DNA from: Afipia sp. GAS231 | GTDB taxonomy: Bacteria > Pseudomonadota > Alphaproteobacteria > Rhizobiales > Xanthobacteraceae | Reading direction: 5' to 3' | NCBI RefSeq assembly: GCF_900103365.1 | Contig: NZ_LT629703.1 | Location: 868,001-932,000, forward strand | Length of the DNA: 64,000 bases | In this document: positions 42,560 to 51,626 of the stretch, piece by piece | Numbering within the stretch: the stretch's first letter is position 1 | Layout of the letters: each line of letters opens with the position of its first letter | The notes under the pieces: model-generated | What the model was told of the DNA's origin: nothing | Seen by the model: only the letters and a program-made list of their open reading frames with translations | Database searches by the model: none | Position numbers and translations under genes: made by a program

Positions 42560-43138
42560 ATGGCGAAAGAAAAGCCGGGCAGACTGGAAGTCCAGTCCTT
42601 CGCCGATCATCACGTCATCACGCAGCCCAATCCCTTGCGCAAGGTGTTGCTGCGCGTTCCGGAATCCGATCTCGATGATCCCGTCGCCCGGGCGGAAAAG
42701 GCGCTGGCGGGACTGTCGGGCGAATTCAAGAACTGGATGACCATCGAAGCGGACCGCCTGTCCGCCGCGCATGCCGCGATCCTGCGCGAGGGTTTTACCG
42801 ACGACAATCGCGAAGAGCTGTTTCGCGCTGCCCATGACATCAAGGGCGACGCTGCGACTTTTGGCTTTGCTTCCGCAGGTGTCGCCGCCGAAAGCCTGTG
42901 CCGCATCATCGAACACGCACCGGAACTCGATAAAGTGCCGGCGAACCTGATCGCCCATCACATCAACGCGATCCAGGCGATCGTGCGCGAGCGCACCAAG
43001 CTCGACACGGCAGTGATGGCTCCCGCGCTGAGCCGGCAGCTGCGCGGTATCGCCGACGAATTCCTCGCTTACGCCAACCGCGACCGCCCCGAACACCTCG
43101 AAGCCATTCTGGCGCCGAGCATCATTCCGGCGGAGTGA
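42560..43138 (+). CDS. Hpt-domain phosphotransfer protein
   Basis: This 192-residue protein starts at the ATG at 42560 behind GAGGGAAA. The Hpt motif FRAAHDIKGDAATFGF holds the phospho-accepting His92 within a helical bundle (about 60-150). The N-terminal 50 residues are unrelated. Such proteins relay phosphate between receivers; the neighbouring CheY-like regulator is the obvious partner. Confidence 0.85.
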   Translation: MAKEKPGRLEVQSFADHHVITQPNPLRKVLLRVPESDLDDPVARAEKALAGLSGEFKNWMTIEADRLSAAHAAILREGFTDDNREELFRAAHDIKGDAATFGFASAGVAAESLCRIIEHAPELDKVPANLIAHHINAIQAIVRERTKLDTAVMAPALSRQLRGIADEFLAYANRDRPEHLEAILAPSIIPAE

Positions 43139-43153
43139 GCGGCCTAAATGGCT

Positions 43154-43273
43154 GTCGTCCCTGCGAACGCAGGGACCCATACGCCGCGGCCTATCGTTTA
43201 GAACAAATTGGTAGACGGCTTTCGCGTCCCACAAACGCCTGTGGTTATGGGTCCCTGCGTTCGCAGGGACGAC
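43154..43273. repeat. Long inverted repeat, CGTCCCTGCGAACGCAGGGA type
   Basis: Left arm CGTCCCTGCGAACGCAGGGA CCCAT and right arm ATGGGTCCCTGCGTTCGCAG GGACG enclose about 65 bp. Each arm is itself a small palindrome. A dispersed Bradyrhizobium-type repeat between convergent genes. Confidence 0.8.
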
Positions 43274-43296
43274 GTCTGATGTGTGGAAAGAGTCGA

Positions 43297-44463
43297 TTAC
43301 GCCGCGATCAGGTCGTGCCCGTTGGCATCCTCGGCAACCAATTCCTCGCAGAACATGCGGGCTTCCTCGCGGGCCGACTCGGTGGCGAAGCGCCGAAGCA
43401 GGATCAGCAAGGGTTCGGCGGCCTGGCGATCGGTCTCGCAATGGGTCAGCACCCGCTCGACCATACTCCGGCGCAATCGCGCGGCGCCGCCAAGGCTGTC
43501 GACATATCCGGTCTCGTGGCTGACCTCGAGCGCCACGCGGAAGGCGGCGAAAGTGGATTCGGGGAAACCGGCGCGGATCAGCAGCGCCTGCAGGCTGGCG
43601 CCGCCGCGGTCGTGCAGCAAGGCCGAGACGCGGGCCAGCGGCAGGCCGGACAATTCGGCCAGCGCCGAATCGAACAGTTCGAGATTACCCGACAATAGCG
43701 CCCGCAGGATCAGGCCGGCGGTCAGTTGCCCGGTGGCGCGCAGATGCCGCACCAGCCCCTGCATGTCCTCGCCGCCGGAACGCGCCGCGATGTTGACGGT
43801 CGAGCGCTCGCGCGCCTCGCTCGCCATCCGCCCTGCCCGGTCGGCACTGAGCCAGTTGCGCGAAACGACGAATTGCGCCAGCGTATCGGAGAGCTTTGCG
43901 ACCAGCGCCAGCCGCGTGGCGGCGGGCAGGCCTTCCAGCACCAGCATCGATTCCCGGATCGCGGCGAGATGGCCGTGACGTTCGACGATGCGGTCCCATG
44001 AAAACGGCGCCAATTCCGCATAGGCGTTTTCGATCAATTCGAGCGCGGCGGCCGCGGAGCCTACTTCGGCAATCGCAGCCGACACCGACGGCGGCAGATT
44101 GATGCGACGCGCGATCGCGCATTGCATCTCGCCATTGCCGGTCGCGACGATGTCGACGAGGTCGGCATCGATCAGAAGCGGAGAGTGTTCGAGGATCGGC
44201 AGCGCGATCGAGGTCTGGTCGAGCGACAGCGCCTGCACGATGGCGGCCGGCGCTTCCGAGCTGCGCGCGAACACTTCCGCCATGGCCTGGCGAACCAGCG
44301 GCGACGGATCGTCGAGCAGCATCAGCAGCGCGCCTTCGGCGGCGATGCGATCGTCCTCGGAAAGATCTGAAATCAACCAGGCCCGCGCCAAAGACCGCGT
44401 CGCCTCTGCCCGCTCGCCTGCCGGAGCGGTACGTATCCAACTGATGAACTGCCGAACGATCAT
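43297..44463 (-). CDS. DUF2336 domain-containing protein
   Basis: This 388-residue protein is all-helical, HEAT-like at the N-terminus (LLMLLDDPSPLVRQAMAEVF, ILEHSPLLIDADLVDIVA). It follows the DUF2336 pattern common in alphaproteobacteria, often located with receiver and Hpt genes. No catalytic motif is visible; a scaffold role is plausible. ATG at 44463. Confidence 0.75.
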   Translation of the reverse strand: MIVRQFISWIRTAPAGERAEATRSLARAWLISDLSEDDRIAAEGALLMLLDDPSPLVRQAMAEVFARSSEAPAAIVQALSLDQTSIALPILEHSPLLIDADLVDIVATGNGEMQCAIARRINLPPSVSAAIAEVGSAAAALELIENAYAELAPFSWDRIVERHGHLAAIRESMLVLEGLPAATRLALVAKLSDTLAQFVVSRNWLSADRAGRMASEARERSTVNIAARSGGEDMQGLVRHLRATGQLTAGLILRALLSGNLELFDSALAELSGLPLARVSALLHDRGGASLQALLIRAGFPESTFAAFRVALEVSHETGYVDSLGGAARLRRSMVERVLTHCETDRQAAEPLLILLRRFATESAREEARMFCEELVAEDANGHDLIAA

Positions 44464-44739
44464 GGTCCTGCCGGCTTACGCAACCTGAAAGACACCATGA
44501 CGCGGTGCCACTGTCATAGAAAATAAACCATGACGCTTAACAAAGGGTTCACCATAAACGGCTGGTTTTATTGACGTTTTGTTAAGGGTGCGGGGATGGG
44601 CTTTTAGCCCCTCGCGTTTCCCGGATGCTGCGCAACGCGCAGTGTTGCGCTGCTGGTCCGGGGTCCATCGCATCTAGGTCCCGGCTCTGCGACGCACCGC
44701 TAAGACGCGCTGCGCCGCGTCCGGGACACGAGCGTTCAG

Positions 44740-45783
44740 CTAGCTGAACGTGCCGTTGCGATCGCTGAAGAGATCGAGCCGGCCCGGCGGGCGGACCTCG
44801 GGGGTTTGCCCCGAGAGCGATGTCGTCGCCGCATTTGACGCCACCGACACCGACGTCAGCGAAGAACCGCTACCCCACAATTCCTGGACCGCCGGCGAGA
44901 TCGGCTCAGAGCGTTCGCCGGCCTGGAACAGCGAGCGGAAGATCGGCTGCGGTTGCGCCGAGGCAGTCTTGAGATCGGCCGACGATGTCGCGGTCACCGG
45001 CGCGACGGCGCGCGAATCCGGAAAACTCGAGAGGTAGGCGGCCGTGTCGATCGACATCGACGGAGATGCGCTCGCCACCGTGACGCTGCGCTTGATATCA
45101 CCGCCGACTGCCGCCATCGCGGTCTGCGTTGCCGATGAATTGGCGGCGCTGGCGTAGCGCGAAGTCAGCACCGAATAGACTTGGGAGACGCTGCGGGCTG
45201 AGCCGGAGCGATCGTAGAAGATCGAACGGTTGGCCGCGGCTGCGTTCGGAAACATCTGCGCGGCGTTGGCGTTCGGACTGTCCTCGGCGCTCGATATCAG
45301 TTTGCCGGCGCCGCCGACGCCCATGAAATGCGCCATATAGAGTTCGGCGTCGGTCGGGCGGCGACCGATCTTGCCGGTCAATTTGAAGCTGTTGGACTGG
45401 GTCAGCACGCCCGCCATCGACGAGGCCGCATCGGGATCGTCGCGCAGCTTCATGACCGCGGCCCGATCCGAGGGATCGCTGACCGAATAACTGCCGGAAG
45501 GATTCTTGGTGATGGCGTCGGCATATTTGCCGTAACCGAGCTGGCTGCCCGCTTCCTTCACCGTCCCGAGCCAGGTCTGGTCGATGAACTGAAACAGCCC
45601 CCGCGCCGACGAGGTCGAGGCGGACGCCTTCGGATTGAAGTTGGATTCCATCTTCGCGGTGGTGAGCAGATATTCGAAGCTGGCGCCGGTGGTCGAGGCA
45701 GCCTGCTTGATCGAGCCTGCGATCTTCACGCGCGTGGGATCAACACCTGCCGCAGCCGTGGCGTTTATTGTGTCGACCGACAT
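44740..45783 (-). CDS. Lytic transglycosylase (SLT domain) protein
   Basis: The preferred start at 45783 gives 347 residues. The SLT-type domain (about 15-200) includes the catalytic Glu region LLTTAKMESNFNPKASA and SARGLFQFIDQTWLGTVKEA. The C-terminal half is Ser/Ala/Thr-rich and disordered. No signal peptide is evident, which is unusual for a murein hydrolase; flagellar or secretion-linked transglycosylases can lack one. The frame extends to 45870 without start signals. Confidence 0.8.
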   Translation of the reverse strand: MSVDTINATAAAGVDPTRVKIAGSIKQAASTTGASFEYLLTTAKMESNFNPKASASTSSARGLFQFIDQTWLGTVKEAGSQLGYGKYADAITKNPSGSYSVSDPSDRAAVMKLRDDPDAASSMAGVLTQSNSFKLTGKIGRRPTDAELYMAHFMGVGGAGKLISSAEDSPNANAAQMFPNAAAANRSIFYDRSGSARSVSQVYSVLTSRYASAANSSATQTAMAAVGGDIKRSVTVASASPSMSIDTAAYLSSFPDSRAVAPVTATSSADLKTASAQPQPIFRSLFQAGERSEPISPAVQELWGSGSSLTSVSVASNAATTSLSGQTPEVRPPGRLDLFSDRNGTFS

Positions 45784-45912
45784 ATGCTTGGTGCCCCGCT
45801 CCCCGCGAAACGACCCCTCTTTGGCCCCCACGAGCTCCCGATCGCAAAGGCCAGTGTTACACTGCAGCAATCATGGTTAACGGCGAGTTAAGAATTAGTT
45901 CACGCTGCCCCG

Positions 45913-46704
45913 TCAGGGCTGGGCCTCGTAATAGTGGGCGACCTGGTCGATCTCGTCCGCCGTCATCTGGCGGGCGATATTGCGCATCTGCTGGCTGATG
46001 TCGTTGCGCCGAGTCCCGGACGCGAACGCTTGCAACTGCGCTTTGACATAGACGGCCGACTGGCCGCCAAGCCACGGGCTGCCGGCCTTGTTGTCGATGT
46101 CGCCGTGGCAGGAGCCGCAGGGTGCGATGTTGCGCATCGGCGCACCGGTCGTAACGATCGCAGGCGCAATAATCTTCGGGTCCAGATTGCTCGACGGCAC
46201 CCGCGGCAAATAAGCGTAGTAGGCGGCGACATCGAGCATGTCCTGGTTGCTCATGGTGGCCGCGAACGGACTCATGACCACATTGACCCGCGCGCCGGTC
46301 TTGAAGTCGTTCAGTTCCTTGTAGGTGACCGCGGCAAACTGCCCGGCAAGGTTCGGTGAATTGGCGTCGCTGACGCCCTGCGGCCCGTGGCAGATCGCGC
46401 AGCGCTGCGCCAGCGTCGCGCCGCGGCCGATCGAAACCTGATTGGGTTTTGTGAGCATCTCCGAGGTCATCACGACATTCGAAGTCTTGAAGTCGGGCTG
46501 AATCGCGTTTCCTTGCGAAGACACCCTCGGCACGCCGGCAGCACTACAGATCGCGTCCCAGATGCCACTCAGTTTCAGGTCCGGCTGCGCCAGCGGCAGC
46601 AAGATCAGGCCGGTGATGGTAGCCAGAACCGCGATGCCGGCGGTAACGCCGACGCTGATGCTGAACCAGGGATTGCGGCGCGAGAACAGCGGCTGGTCGC
46701 TCAT
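45913..46704 (-). CDS. Diheme cytochrome c of the ba3-type oxidase operon
   Basis: This 263-residue protein has one N-terminal membrane anchor (VTAGIAVLATITGLILLPL) and two heme c motifs, CAICH and CGSCH, each followed by a c553/c4-like fold. It starts in the ATGA overlap with the stop of subunit I, so it is co-translated with the oxidase. It probably delivers electrons to the CuA site. It is the last gene of the operon. Confidence 0.85.
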   Translation of the reverse strand: MSDQPLFSRRNPWFSISVGVTAGIAVLATITGLILLPLAQPDLKLSGIWDAICSAAGVPRVSSQGNAIQPDFKTSNVVMTSEMLTKPNQVSIGRGATLAQRCAICHGPQGVSDANSPNLAGQFAAVTYKELNDFKTGARVNVVMSPFAATMSNQDMLDVAAYYAYLPRVPSSNLDPKIIAPAIVTTGAPMRNIAPCGSCHGDIDNKAGSPWLGGQSAVYVKAQLQAFASGTRRNDISQQMRNIARQMTADEIDQVAHYYEAQP

Positions 46705-48326
46705 CGGCTGGCTCCGACATAGACCGCGGGCACGTTGGTTTCCTTCAGCACCATCAACTGCGCAATCGGATAGCCGTAATTGACGACCGTAAGACCGACC
46801 ATCAGCGCCAGCCAGAGCCCAAAGCTGTTCAGCGCGGCCGGGATCCGCGCCGGCATGTGCAGGGGCACGGCGAAGCGGTAGGCGTCCGCCTCGCTATTGG
46901 CGGCCCACTGGCCGCGGATCAGCACGGTGAGAAACAACGCGCCTGAAATCAGCAGAATGAATCCGCCGACCGCCGACATCGCCACCGAAAACGCCTGCGG
47001 CGAAATCGCGGGATTGGCGTAGTCGTAGAATGCCATGCGGCGCGGCATGCCGAGAATGCCGACATAGTGCCACGGGAACGTGGTGACGATCATGCCGATG
47101 AACCAGAGCCAGAGCTGCGTGCGCATCAGCCCAAAGCTTTCCAGCGCGCGGCCGGTGAGATGCGGCCACAGGTCATAGGCGATCGCAAAATACATGATGA
47201 CGATGGCGCCGCCGAAGATCAGGTGGAAATGGCCGGTGATCCACTGCGTGTTGTGGATGCTGGCATCGAGCTGATAGCTCATGTTGATCAGCCCGCCGGC
47301 GCCGCCGAAGCCGAGCATCACCAGCGACAGCGCGGTCGCCAGCATGATCGGGTTTTGCCAGGGCAGCGCGGTCACCCATCCGAACGCACCGCGGCCGCCG
47401 CGCAGCCGGCTGGCAATCTCCGCCGAAGCGCAGATCGTGAACACCGTCAGAAGCGTCGGCAGTGCGACGAGGCCGGTGAACACCGAATGCATGAACTTGA
47501 AGCCGGCGCCGACCTGCGGATCGGCAAACAGATGATGCACGCCGATCGGCATCGCGACGACGACGAACAGGATGAAGGAAATCCGCGCCATGGCGTCGCT
47601 GTAGAGCCGGCCGCCGATCGCGCGCGGAAAGATCGTGTAATAGGCGATGTAGGTCGGGATCAGCCAGAAATAGACGATCGCGTGCAGCGTCCAGGAAAAG
47701 AACACCCGCGCCAAGCCGGCATCGATGGTGTCCTTCAGCCCGAGCGCCACCGGCAATATCTGGAAGATGATTTCGAGCGCCGCCCCGACCGCGGTCCAGC
47801 CCCAGAGATACGAGCCCGCAACATTGGCGAACATCGCCAGCGGCACCGGCTTGTCCGGATTTTCGCGCTTCCAGATCGCCATGTTGATCGACATCAGCGC
47901 GACCCATATCCATGAGCCGACCACGACCATCACGACGCCGATGTAATAGAAGGGATTGCCGACCATCGGCGGATAGAACGTATACAGCACGGAGGCGAGC
48001 CCGAGCGACACCGGGATCATCGCCACCACGGCGCCGACCGCGACCAGGAAGAACCCGGCCCATGCCCAGCGGCGGCCGACCAGCGGCTTTTCCAGCGCGG
48101 ATTCGGTAATCGCATAGCCGAAGCCCATCGCAACCAGGGTCGGAAACACGTAGCCCATTGCTGAGCCGTGCGCGGTGACCGAGCGATAATAGAATTCCGG
48201 ATTGAAGTGCCAGGCATTCAGCGGGCTGCGCACGAACATCTGCCAGGCGCCAAGCACCAACGCCGCGCCGAACACGATGAAGGCGAGCCAGAAATGCGCA
48301 AGGATGAGCCGCTTGTTAGTCAACAC
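46701..48326 (-). CDS. B-family (ba3-type) heme-copper oxidase subunit I
   Basis: This 541-residue protein has about 13 helices. Ligands are visible: low-spin heme His in SVTAHGSAMGY, CuB His plus cross-linked Tyr in LHAIVYFWLIPTY (H-x3-Y), CuB His pair in IGVHHLFAD, and heme a3/b His pair in GHFHLIFGG. The H-x3-Y spacing and the FWLIPTY and GAGGLINMSYQLD segments match the Thermus ba3 group rather than A-family aa3 oxidases. It reduces O2 to water while pumping protons. Upstream subunit II overlaps it by 11 bp. Confidence 0.9.
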   Translation of the reverse strand: MLTNKRLILAHFWLAFIVFGAALVLGAWQMFVRSPLNAWHFNPEFYYRSVTAHGSAMGYVFPTLVAMGFGYAITESALEKPLVGRRWAWAGFFLVAVGAVVAMIPVSLGLASVLYTFYPPMVGNPFYYIGVVMVVVGSWIWVALMSINMAIWKRENPDKPVPLAMFANVAGSYLWGWTAVGAALEIIFQILPVALGLKDTIDAGLARVFFSWTLHAIVYFWLIPTYIAYYTIFPRAIGGRLYSDAMARISFILFVVVAMPIGVHHLFADPQVGAGFKFMHSVFTGLVALPTLLTVFTICASAEIASRLRGGRGAFGWVTALPWQNPIMLATALSLVMLGFGGAGGLINMSYQLDASIHNTQWITGHFHLIFGGAIVIMYFAIAYDLWPHLTGRALESFGLMRTQLWLWFIGMIVTTFPWHYVGILGMPRRMAFYDYANPAISPQAFSVAMSAVGGFILLISGALFLTVLIRGQWAANSEADAYRFAVPLHMPARIPAALNSFGLWLALMVGLTVVNYGYPIAQLMVLKETNVPAVYVGASR

Positions 48327-48879
48327 AGATCAGCCTCCGCTTCGACGCCATCAGGTTAAGGAACGCGGTTTTGTCGACCACCTTGACCTTGCCCCACATG
48401 CCCTGATGCCCGATGCCGCAAAATTCCTGGCACGGCATCACATGATCGCCCGGCGCCTTGAAGCGGATCGGCAGTTCGGAGACGTAGCCCGGCACCAGCA
48501 TGGTGTTGATGTTGGTGCCCTCGATCAGAAGACCATGCACCACGTCGGCGCTGGTGGCGCGGAACTTGATCGGCGTTTCCGACGGCACCACAACGCATTG
48601 CGGCGTGAAGGAATATTGCTGACCGATCGCGCGCACGGTAACGGACCCGTCGGCCTCGACCGAGCTCCCGAGATTGCTTTCGACGAACTCGCCGGAAAGA
48701 TGCAGCGTCTTCGGGTCCGCGGTTTCGACATGGCCCTGCGGCATCGTTGCCTGATGGATGCCGATATAGGTCGCCATGCCAACGAGAACGCCGACGATCA
48801 CGATCGACAGAACAGCCCATCGCCGCTCGATGCGGGCGGCGACCGCTTCGCCGATGCCGTGGTCTACCTCGCTCGTCAT
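48316..48879 (-). CDS. Cytochrome oxidase subunit II with CuA site (ba3-type)
   Basis: The ATG at 48879 has GGAG upstream, giving 187 residues. One membrane helix (about 22-45) is followed by a cupredoxin domain. The CuA ligands are His in ADVVHGLLIEG and Cys/Cys/His/Met in CQEFCGIGHQGM. It accepts electrons from c-type cytochromes and passes them to subunit I. The length is short, as in B-family enzymes. It starts 2 nt after the stop of the IIa-like gene. Confidence 0.9.
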   Translation of the reverse strand: MTSEVDHGIGEAVAARIERRWAVLSIVIVGVLVGMATYIGIHQATMPQGHVETADPKTLHLSGEFVESNLGSSVEADGSVTVRAIGQQYSFTPQCVVVPSETPIKFRATSADVVHGLLIEGTNINTMLVPGYVSELPIRFKAPGDHVMPCQEFCGIGHQGMWGKVKVVDKTAFLNLMASKRRLICVD

Positions 48880-48881
48880 GG

Positions 48882-49058
48882 TCACACGCTCCGCGGCAGA
48901 AACACGAACAGATAGAACGCAAACCACAACGCGATCACGACCGCGGTCGCGATGCCCGCCACCGCAACGGCGCCGCCGGGACCGGAGCGGACGATGGCGT
49001 CGACGCGCTCTTCCTCGGAGCCAAGTGTCGCCGCCTGCGGCGGGGTTGAATTGATCAT
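48882..49058 (-). CDS. 58-residue subunit IIa-like peptide of the ba3-type oxidase
   Basis: The ORF begins MINSTPPQAATLGSEEE and has one hydrophobic helix (AVAVAGIATAVVIALWFAFY) ending LPRSV. It sits between the triheme cytochrome gene and subunit II, exactly where ba3-type operons carry the single-helix subunit IIa (CoxIIa). GAGG lies about 7 nt before the ATG. Identification rests on position, size and topology. Confidence 0.75.
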   Translation of the reverse strand: MINSTPPQAATLGSEEERVDAIVRSGPGGAVAVAGIATAVVIALWFAFYLFVFLPRSV

Positions 49059-49066
49059 GACGCGCC

Positions 49067-50314
49067 TCAGTTCAGCGTTGCCGCGCGAAGTTCATTGGCC
49101 TGCCGCGCCGAAACCGGCTCGCCGCGATTGCCCCAGGACGTACGGATGTAGGTAACGACCGCCGCGACCTCGTCGTCGGACAACCGGTGCGCAAACGGTG
49201 GCATGCCGTAGGGCATCGGATTGCCTGACGTGCCCGGCGGATAGCCGCCATTGAGCACCATCCGGATGGCGTTGACGGCCGAAACCATCTGGATCGACTG
49301 GTTGCCGGCCAGCGGTGGGTAGTGCGGCGGCATGCCGAGCCCCACCGCGCCGTGGCAACTGGCGCATTCGCGATCGTAGATCTGCTTGCCGAGCGAGAGC
49401 AGCAGGCTGCTTTCCGCCGACGGCAGCGGCGTCGACGGCTTCTCCGGCGATGTGCCCTGCGCGAGGCTCTTCAGATAGACCGCCATCGCGCGGGTGTCGT
49501 CGTCGTTGAGATATTGCAGGCTGTTGTAGACCACTTCCGCCATCGGCCCGTAGACCGCGCCGCGGGTCGAAACGCCCTTGCGCAGATAGTCGGAGATTTC
49601 CTCGAGGCTCCAGTCGCCGAGGCCGGCTTCCTTGTTCGAGGTCAGCGAGGGTGCGTACCAGTTCTGCATCGGAATCAGCCCGCCCTCGAAGGCCTGCGAT
49701 TCCGAACTGCCGCCGAGCGCGTTGATCGCGGTGTGGCACATGCCGCAATGGCCGAGCCCTTCGACCAGATAGGCGCCCCTGTTCCAGTCGGCGGACTTGG
49801 TCGGATCGGGCTTGAACTCGCCCTCCCTGAAGAACAGCGTGCGCCATCCGAGGATCAGCGAGCGGTTGTTGAAGGGAAATTTCAAGTCGTGTTCGCGGTT
49901 GGGCTGCTTCACCGGCGGAATCGAACGCAGGTAAGCGTAGATCGCGTCGCTGTCTTCACGCGTTACCTTTGTGTAGGACGCAAACGGCATCGCCGGATAG
50001 ACCAGCCCGCCATCGGGGAAGCGCCCGTTGTGCATCATCTGGAAAAACTGGTCGGACGTCCACATGCCGATGCCGGTTTGCGGATCGGGCGTGATGTTCG
50101 AAGTATAGAGCGTGCCGAACGGCGTCTTCATCGGCAGGCCGCCGGCAAAGGTCTTGCCTTCACGCGCGGTGTGGCAGGCGATGCAATCGCCGGCACGGGC
50201 GAGGTATTCGCCCTTTTTCAGGAGCGCCGCATCCTGCGCATTGGCCTGTGTCACGCCGATCAGCAGCAACATGGCGGCGAAGGCCGGCAGCAGCGCTTTC
50301 AAGGTTCTCGGCAC
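49067..50314 (-). CDS. Triheme c-type cytochrome
   Basis: The GTG at 50314 has AAGGAG 9 nt upstream and begins a signal peptide (MPRTLKALLPAFAAMLLLIG). Three heme c motifs follow: CIACH, CGMCH and CASCH. The 415-residue layout matches the cytochrome subunit of membrane alcohol/aldehyde dehydrogenases (AdhB-like). No dehydrogenase subunit is adjacent, so here it probably feeds electrons to the ba3-type oxidase. It lies 8 bp upstream of the IIa-like gene. Confidence 0.85.
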   Translation of the reverse strand: MPRTLKALLPAFAAMLLLIGVTQANAQDAALLKKGEYLARAGDCIACHTAREGKTFAGGLPMKTPFGTLYTSNITPDPQTGIGMWTSDQFFQMMHNGRFPDGGLVYPAMPFASYTKVTREDSDAIYAYLRSIPPVKQPNREHDLKFPFNNRSLILGWRTLFFREGEFKPDPTKSADWNRGAYLVEGLGHCGMCHTAINALGGSSESQAFEGGLIPMQNWYAPSLTSNKEAGLGDWSLEEISDYLRKGVSTRGAVYGPMAEVVYNSLQYLNDDDTRAMAVYLKSLAQGTSPEKPSTPLPSAESSLLLSLGKQIYDRECASCHGAVGLGMPPHYPPLAGNQSIQMVSAVNAIRMVLNGGYPPGTSGNPMPYGMPPFAHRLSDDEVAAVVTYIRTSWGNRGEPVSARQANELRAATLN

Positions 50315-50330
50315 AGGCGCGATCTCCTTT

Positions 50331-51047
50331 TCAGTTCGGCTCACTGCCGCATGCCAGCGGCATCGGCAGGCTGCCTTGCTTGGCGAACGACGGGTCCGTC
50401 GGCGCCGGACGCGACGACAGGTAGGCGGCCACTGCCTTGACGTCGTCTTCGGTCAGGAGGCCTGCGACGATCTGCATGCAGTCGGGTACCGCCGCCGTCC
50501 GTGTGCCGTAACGCCAACCGCCAAGCTGCGCGCTGATGTAGCTTGCGCGCAGGCCGAGCAGACCCGGGATCGCCGGCTCCATACCGCCGAAGCTCGCGCC
50601 ATGGCAGCCCGCGCAGGCCGGCACGCCGCGCTGCGGATCGCCGCCGGTCGCGATCTGCTCGCCGCGCGCGAGGATTTCCTTGCTGACGGTGGGAATGGCC
50701 GGCGGCGGAAACGGCGGCCGCAGCGAGGCAAAATGTTCGGCGATCTTCTTCAGGTATTCGTCGGGCAGGAATTCCAGCAGATAGTTCATCGGCGGGTATC
50801 TTCGCCGCCCGTCCCGGAACGCCACCAGCTGGTTGTAGAGATAGCCTGCCGGCTTGCCTGCCAAACGCGGGAAGTAGACGTCGCTGGTGCCCTCGCCCTC
50901 GGCGCCGTGACACGACGCACAGGCCAACACGCGCGCGGCCATGGTGTCGGGCGCGCGCTCGGTGGCGGGTGTCTGCGCCTGCACAGCGCCAAGCGGCAGC
51001 GCGATCGAAGCAAGCAGCGAAACTATCGGCAGGAATCGATGCGTCAC
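50331..51047 (-). CDS. Diheme cytochrome c (c4-like)
   Basis: This 238-residue protein starts at GTG 51047 with GGGGC upstream. A signal peptide (MTHRFLPIVSLLASIALPLG) precedes two heme c motifs, CASCH and CAGCH, in two similar c4-type halves. It is the first gene of the six-gene oxidase operon and a likely electron carrier. The gap to the triheme gene is 16 bp. Confidence 0.85.
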   Translation of the reverse strand: MTHRFLPIVSLLASIALPLGAVQAQTPATERAPDTMAARVLACASCHGAEGEGTSDVYFPRLAGKPAGYLYNQLVAFRDGRRRYPPMNYLLEFLPDEYLKKIAEHFASLRPPFPPPAIPTVSKEILARGEQIATGGDPQRGVPACAGCHGASFGGMEPAIPGLLGLRASYISAQLGGWRYGTRTAAVPDCMQIVAGLLTEDDVKAVAAYLSSRPAPTDPSFAKQGSLPMPLACGSEPN

Positions 51048-51155
51048 CGTTATTGCCCCATCTCGACGACGAGATGGAACACTTGCACATCACCTCCACG
51101 GTAGCAACGAAGCTCAATGGCTTCGCTGCCCGGTTTTGACATGGATCAATTGAAT

Positions 51156-51596
51156 CTATTTGCGATACACGTCGGCCGGATCGAAATGCCTGTCCGCATC
51201 GACAAATGACAACCGTGTGTCGCCGCCGGCACCGTCGATCTTGCGATAGAAGCAGGAGTGCCGCCCGGTGTGGCAGGCCGCGCCGTGCTGCTCGACACGA
51301 ATCCAGATCGCGTCCTGATCGCAATCCATTCGCATCTCGATCACGCGCTGGGTGTGTCCGGAGCTCTCGCCCTTGCGCCACAGCGCCTGGCGCGAACGGC
51401 TGTAGTACCAGGCTTCGCCGCTCGCGATCGTCTTGCGCAGCGCCTCGTCGTTCATGTGTGCGACCATCAGCACGTCGCCGGTCACGGCATCGGTCGCCAC
51501 GCAGGTCAGAAGACCCGACGCGTCGAATTTGGGCTGGAATGCCAGCCCCTCCTCGCGGTCTTTAGTTTCAGCGTCTTGGATATCAGCAGTAGACAC
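51156..51596 (-). CDS. hisI: Phosphoribosyl-AMP cyclohydrolase
   Basis: This 146-residue protein has the signature SRSRQALWRKGESSGHTQRV, the Mg site MRMDCDQDAI and zinc cysteines in HGAACHTGRHSCFYR. It catalyses the third step of histidine synthesis (opening of the adenine ring of PR-AMP). It lies 30 bp after folE on the same strand. Separate HisI (without HisE) is normal in alphaproteobacteria. Confidence 0.95.
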   Translation of the reverse strand: MSTADIQDAETKDREEGLAFQPKFDASGLLTCVATDAVTGDVLMVAHMNDEALRKTIASGEAWYYSRSRQALWRKGESSGHTQRVIEMRMDCDQDAIWIRVEQHGAACHTGRHSCFYRKIDGAGGDTRLSFVDADRHFDPADVYRK

Positions 51597-51626
51597 GGGC
51601 AGCCCTCGCGGAAATCGAAGCGAGGG

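Noticed and set aside
42497..43441. 314-codon minus-strand frame
   Set aside because: It translates two repeats and the antisense of the Hpt gene.
47067..47915. 282-codon plus-strand frame opposite oxidase subunit I
   Set aside because: GC-rich antisense frame; the other strand has a complete heme-copper oxidase with all ligands.
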